This document shows, piece after piece, positions 3,624-6,332 of a stretch of DNA of 6,332 nt. The stretch spans positions 184,088-190,419 of the forward strand of contig NZ_CP053923.1 in the NCBI RefSeq assembly GCF_014672695.1. The letters are read 5' to 3'. The stretch's first letter is position 1. Every line of letters begins with the position of its first letter. The notes under the pieces are model-generated. The model did no database searches. It was not told the DNA's origin and saw nothing but the letters and a program-made list of their open reading frames with translations. Source of the DNA: Defluviicoccus vanus (GTDB lineage Bacteria; Pseudomonadota; Alphaproteobacteria; Rhodospirillales; Defluviicoccaceae). The position numbers were made by a program, and so were the translations under genes.

Positions 3624-5993
3624 CTACCGGCGCTTTGTCTGCACCTGTTGCATCAGCTGATAGATTGCCGCCGCGAGATCATCCTGGCGGAATGGCTTGG
3701 CGAGGCGCGGCAGTTCGGCGGCGGATAGCATCGGCAGCTCTGCATAGCCCGTCGCCAGCAGCACCGGCAGACCCGGCCACTGGCGACGAATGTGGCCGGC
3801 AAGTTCCACCCCCGTCATCCCCGGCATTGCCTGATCGGTGAGGACGAGGTCAAAGGTCGGCCCGGATCGAAGCAGATCCAGCGCCTTTGTTGCCGAGGTG
3901 GCGGTGTGTACCACATGCCCGAGGTCTTCGATCATCGCCTGCGTGCTTAGCGCGATCAGCCAGTCGTCCTCGACCAACAGCACCGTCAGACGCCCGCTTT
4001 TCATCGCTGGCATTTGTTCGCTATCGACCCTCCGCGGGCGACGGACCACCGCACGGGGCAGCAAAATTTCAACCGTGGTCCCGACGCCGATCCGACTGTG
4101 AAGCCGCAGGAAGCCTCCCGACTGGGCAGCGAGGCCGTGCACCATCGACAGCCCCAGTCCGGTGCCCTTGCCGGGGCCCTTGGTGGTGAAAAACGGATCG
4201 ACGGCGCGAGCCATGGTTTTCTCATCCATCCCGGTGCCGTTGTCCGTGATCGAGAGGCACACATAGTGGCCGGGAGAGGGGGCCAACTGCTCCCTATCGC
4301 CGACCACCAGATTGTCGGCAGCAATGACCAAAGCGCCACCGGCCGGCATCGCGTCGCGGGAATTCACCGCGAGGTTGAGAATCGCCAGCTCCAGCTGGTT
4401 GGCATCAACACAGGCAGGTTCAAGATCGTCCGCCAGCCGCAGTTCGATCGTGATCGTCGGGCCAATCGAACGCTGAATGAGTTCGCGCATGCCCACCAAC
4501 AGCTGCGGGATGTCGACCAATCCAGGCCGCAGATCCTGTCGTCGCGCGAAGGCCAAGAGCCGCTGGGTTAGCGTCTGACCCCGTTCCGCGCCCTGCAAGG
4601 CCAGGTCCAGGAGGTGAGTAAGGTCACTGTTCGACGCCGGGAGATGCTTGCGGATCAGGTCCAGGTTGCCGAGGATGGCCGAAAGCAGGTTATTGAAGTC
4701 GTGGGCAACGCCGCTGGTCAGTTGGCCGAGGGCTTCGAGCTTTTGTGTCTGACGCAGTTGCTCTTCGACCGCGCGGCGTTCGGTGATGTCACGAATGAAG
4801 GCAATGGCGCCGATGATCTCGCCGTTGGTTGCCCGCAGCGGGGTGCAGTCGGCCTCCAGCCAGCCTTCGCGGCCGCTGTCGGCGAAGGTGTAGCGTTGGT
4901 CGCGCATGTGCGCCGTCTCACCCTGGAGGACGCGGCGCATCGCCTGTTCGGGTTCACCACGCAGGAAGGGCAGCAGGTCGCCTACTGTCCGGCCGAGCGC
5001 ATTCGATGCAGAAAGGCCGGAAATCCGCTCCATTGCCTTGTTCCAGAGCGTGTAGCGCAGGTCGTCGTCGTAAGCGATGATCCCGTCCGCACTGCTCGCC
5101 ACCAGCAGTTCGGAAAATGCGCGCTCGTGGCGCAGTCGTTCGTTGGCCTCGGCGATCTCACGCGTGCGGACGGCGACCATCGCTTCCAGCTCCGTCTGGC
5201 TGCGGGCCAGCACCTCACGCGCGTTGATAATGTCTTCGATGTCGGTGCAGGTGCCAAACCAGCGGATGATGGCGCCAGCTTCATTGTGGATGGGCAGGGC
5301 ACGGGCGAGAAACCAGCGGTAGCTGCCATCGCCGGAACGCAACCGGCACTCCATCTCGAACGGCTCGCCACTGGCAAGTGAGTGCAGCCAGGAGTTGGTG
5401 ACTCGTGCCTGATCATCGGTCTGCACGGCGGCGCACCAGCCCTGCCTCGCTGCTGCGGTGCTGAGTGTCCCGGGCGGCATGCCGGTATAGGCGTACCACC
5501 GGCTGTTGAAGTATTCGTAGGTGCCATTGGGGCGGGCCGACCAGACCACCTGCGGCATGGTCTCGGCGATCGCCCGGAAACGGGCTTCACTGAGCCGCAC
5601 GGCCGCTTCGGCCGCACGAATCCGCATCAGCGCGCCGAGCGTCGCCACCAGCTCCGCCGGTTCAACCGGTTGGCCGAGGTAGTAGTCGGCGCCGCTGTCG
5701 AGGCCTTTGATCCGGTCGCCGCTGCTGACGAAGGTAGCCGAAAGCTGCAGCACCATGATGTCGGGATGGTCGCGCTTGATGGTCCGACAGACTTCGAGGC
5801 CGGAAATATCCGGCAATTTGATATCGAGCACGACAGCGTCGATGCCACCCTCAGCAATCTGCCGCAGTGCTTCTTCGCCGGAGCCGGCTTCCACCACGGT
5901 AAAGCCGGCGCGTTGCAGGGTGCGGGCGGTCGCGTAGCGGGCCGGCTCCGTGTCGTCGACCACCAGCACCCGCGCCGGCCTTGTCTCAGGCAT
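3624..5993 (-). CDS. Hybrid sensor histidine kinase, REC-PAS-PAS-HisKA-HATPase-REC
   Basis: From the ATG at 5993 the protein has 789 residues, with no membrane segment and probably cytoplasmic. An N-terminal receiver (about 8-124) has phosphoacceptor D57 and S85, but the conserved receiver Lys is Gln108 (LGQPVEP). PAS 1 (about 134-256) is followed by a predicted coiled coil (257-293) and PAS 2 (about 294-407). HisKA (413-480) has His431 in GVAHDFNNLL. The ATPase domain has N544 in the N box, DNGTGM (584-589), FFTTK (601-605) and GKGTGLGLS (608-616). A C-terminal receiver (about 668-785) has D720, T748 and K766. All catalytic residues of the kinase are present. Neither receiver has a DNA-binding output. 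The ATG overlaps the stop of the upstream receiver gene, indicating translational coupling; a GTG at 6008 is an alternative start. The H box is of the ordinary HisKA class, not HWE/HisKA_2. The signal and partner are unknown. Confidence 0.93.
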   Translation of the reverse strand: MPETRPARVLVVDDTEPARYATARTLQRAGFTVVEAGSGEEALRQIAEGGIDAVVLDIKLPDISGLEVCRTIKRDHPDIMVLQLSATFVSSGDRIKGLDSGADYYLGQPVEPAELVATLGALMRIRAAEAAVRLSEARFRAIAETMPQVVWSARPNGTYEYFNSRWYAYTGMPPGTLSTAAARQGWCAAVQTDDQARVTNSWLHSLASGEPFEMECRLRSGDGSYRWFLARALPIHNEAGAIIRWFGTCTDIEDIINAREVLARSQTELEAMVAVRTREIAEANERLRHERAFSELLVASSADGIIAYDDDLRYTLWNKAMERISGLSASNALGRTVGDLLPFLRGEPEQAMRRVLQGETAHMRDQRYTFADSGREGWLEADCTPLRATNGEIIGAIAFIRDITERRAVEEQLRQTQKLEALGQLTSGVAHDFNNLLSAILGNLDLIRKHLPASNSDLTHLLDLALQGAERGQTLTQRLLAFARRQDLRPGLVDIPQLLVGMRELIQRSIGPTITIELRLADDLEPACVDANQLELAILNLAVNSRDAMPAGGALVIAADNLVVGDREQLAPSPGHYVCLSITDNGTGMDEKTMARAVDPFFTTKGPGKGTGLGLSMVHGLAAQSGGFLRLHSRIGVGTTVEILLPRAVVRRPRRVDSEQMPAMKSGRLTVLLVEDDWLIALSTQAMIEDLGHVVHTATSATKALDLLRSGPTFDLVLTDQAMPGMTGVELAGHIRRQWPGLPVLLATGYAELPMLSAAELPRLAKPFRQDDLAAAIYQLMQQVQTKRR

Positions 5994-6332
5994 GGCTGGT
6001 CTGTCCACGCACCGCTCGCCGCACCAGGGCGAGGAGGCGCTGCCGGGTCAAGGCCTCTTTCGGCACCACGACGAAGGCGCGCCGCAGACGCTGCCGCAGG
6101 AGTGTGTCGACAGGCAGTGACGTCGATACAATCACCGGAATCTCGCGCGTCGAGATGTCCTCCGCCAAGGCATCCAGGACAGCAAATCCATCCAGCACCG
6201 GCATTTGCAAATCCAGAATGACAACATCGGGCTTGTACGTGGCGATGCTGGCAAGACCTTCCACTCCGTCGACAGCTTCCACCACCAGCAACTGCGGCTC
6301 GGCCGTCAACAGCTGCCGTAGCAGGTAACGGA
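5986..6332 (-). CDS. Receiver-domain protein, N-terminal part missing (window edge)
   Basis: The gene is open through the right edge, and 114 complete residues plus the stop are visible. They start in helix 1 of a receiver domain (RYLLRQLLTAEP), so the first strand and acidic pocket lie outside. The phosphoacceptor is the Asp in VVILDLQMP (residue 40 of the visible part). The switch residue is in IVSTS and the conserved Lys is in VVVPKEAL, where Glu replaces the usual Pro after Lys. The domain ends almost at the stop, so this is either a single-domain response regulator or, more likely from the PKEAL-type ending, the C-terminal receiver of a hybrid kinase. The latter is inference from memory of similar proteins. 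The stop TGA (5988-5986) lies inside ATGCCTGA, which also carries the start of the next kinase, so the two are one operon. Confidence 0.85.
   Translation of the reverse strand, partial: RYLLRQLLTAEPQLLVVEAVDGVEGLASIATYKPDVVILDLQMPVLDGFAVLDALAEDISTREIPVIVSTSLPVDTLLRQRLRRAFVVVPKEALTRQRLLALVRRAVRGQTSHA

Noticed and set aside
4982..5617. Minus-strand open frame of 211 codons in another frame of the kinase
   Set aside because: The product is an Arg/Pro/Ser-rich shadow inside the PAS domains; the kinase frame is clearly the real one.
4614..6221. Two long plus-strand open frames (4614-5381 and 5382-6221)
   Set aside because: Both lie opposite the histidine kinase with its intact domains. Long antisense frames are common in GC-rich genes.

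Overview
This window holds a general stress response (GSR) locus of an alphaproteobacterium. The PhyR-NepR-EcfG partner-switching module is known only from Alphaproteobacteria, and all three members are present. The lineage within the class (Rhizobiales, Rhodospirillales or Sphingomonadales-like) cannot be fixed from this sequence. Coding regions are GC-rich; the phyR-nepR intergenic region has a noticeably AT-richer patch.

Layout, left to right. A GlsB/YeaQ/YmgE-type small membrane protein (146-403, minus) lies downstream of phyR (606-1430, minus). A 347-bp gene-free region separates phyR from the divergent pair nepR (1778-2032, plus) and ecfG (2052-2738, plus). Next comes a divergent pair of small envelope genes: a two-helix PLDc_N-type membrane peptide (2795-2992, minus) and a BON-domain lipoprotein (3223-3537, plus). 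The right half is a minus-strand two-component operon. It contains the C-terminal receiver domain of a gene that runs off the window edge (5986-6332), overlapping by 8 nt a large hybrid histidine kinase with the order REC-PAS-PAS-HisKA-HATPase-REC (3624-5993). Stem-loops lie in both convergent gaps (2754-2783 and 3573-3612).

How it fits together. In the established mechanism, NepR holds EcfG inactive. Phosphorylated PhyR exposes its sigma-like domain and captures NepR, and free EcfG then directs RNA polymerase to promoters of the form GGAAC-N16/17-CGTT. Such promoters can be read directly here: N17 before nepR-ecfG, and N16 before both the BON lipoprotein and the PLDc_N peptide. A one-mismatch copy (TGTT) lies before the GlsB-type gene. 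The window therefore looks like a regulator with a small self-contained regulon of envelope-stress genes. No such promoter was found before phyR. The hybrid kinase is not of the HWE/HisKA_2 type usually linked to PhyR, so any role in the GSR is inference from position.

No wholly new system was found. The most unusual points are the roughly 60-residue charged tail on EcfG, the perfect 16-bp palindrome between phyR and nepR, a 15-bp tandem repeat that duplicates the phyR stop codon, and the paired divergent EcfG promoters.
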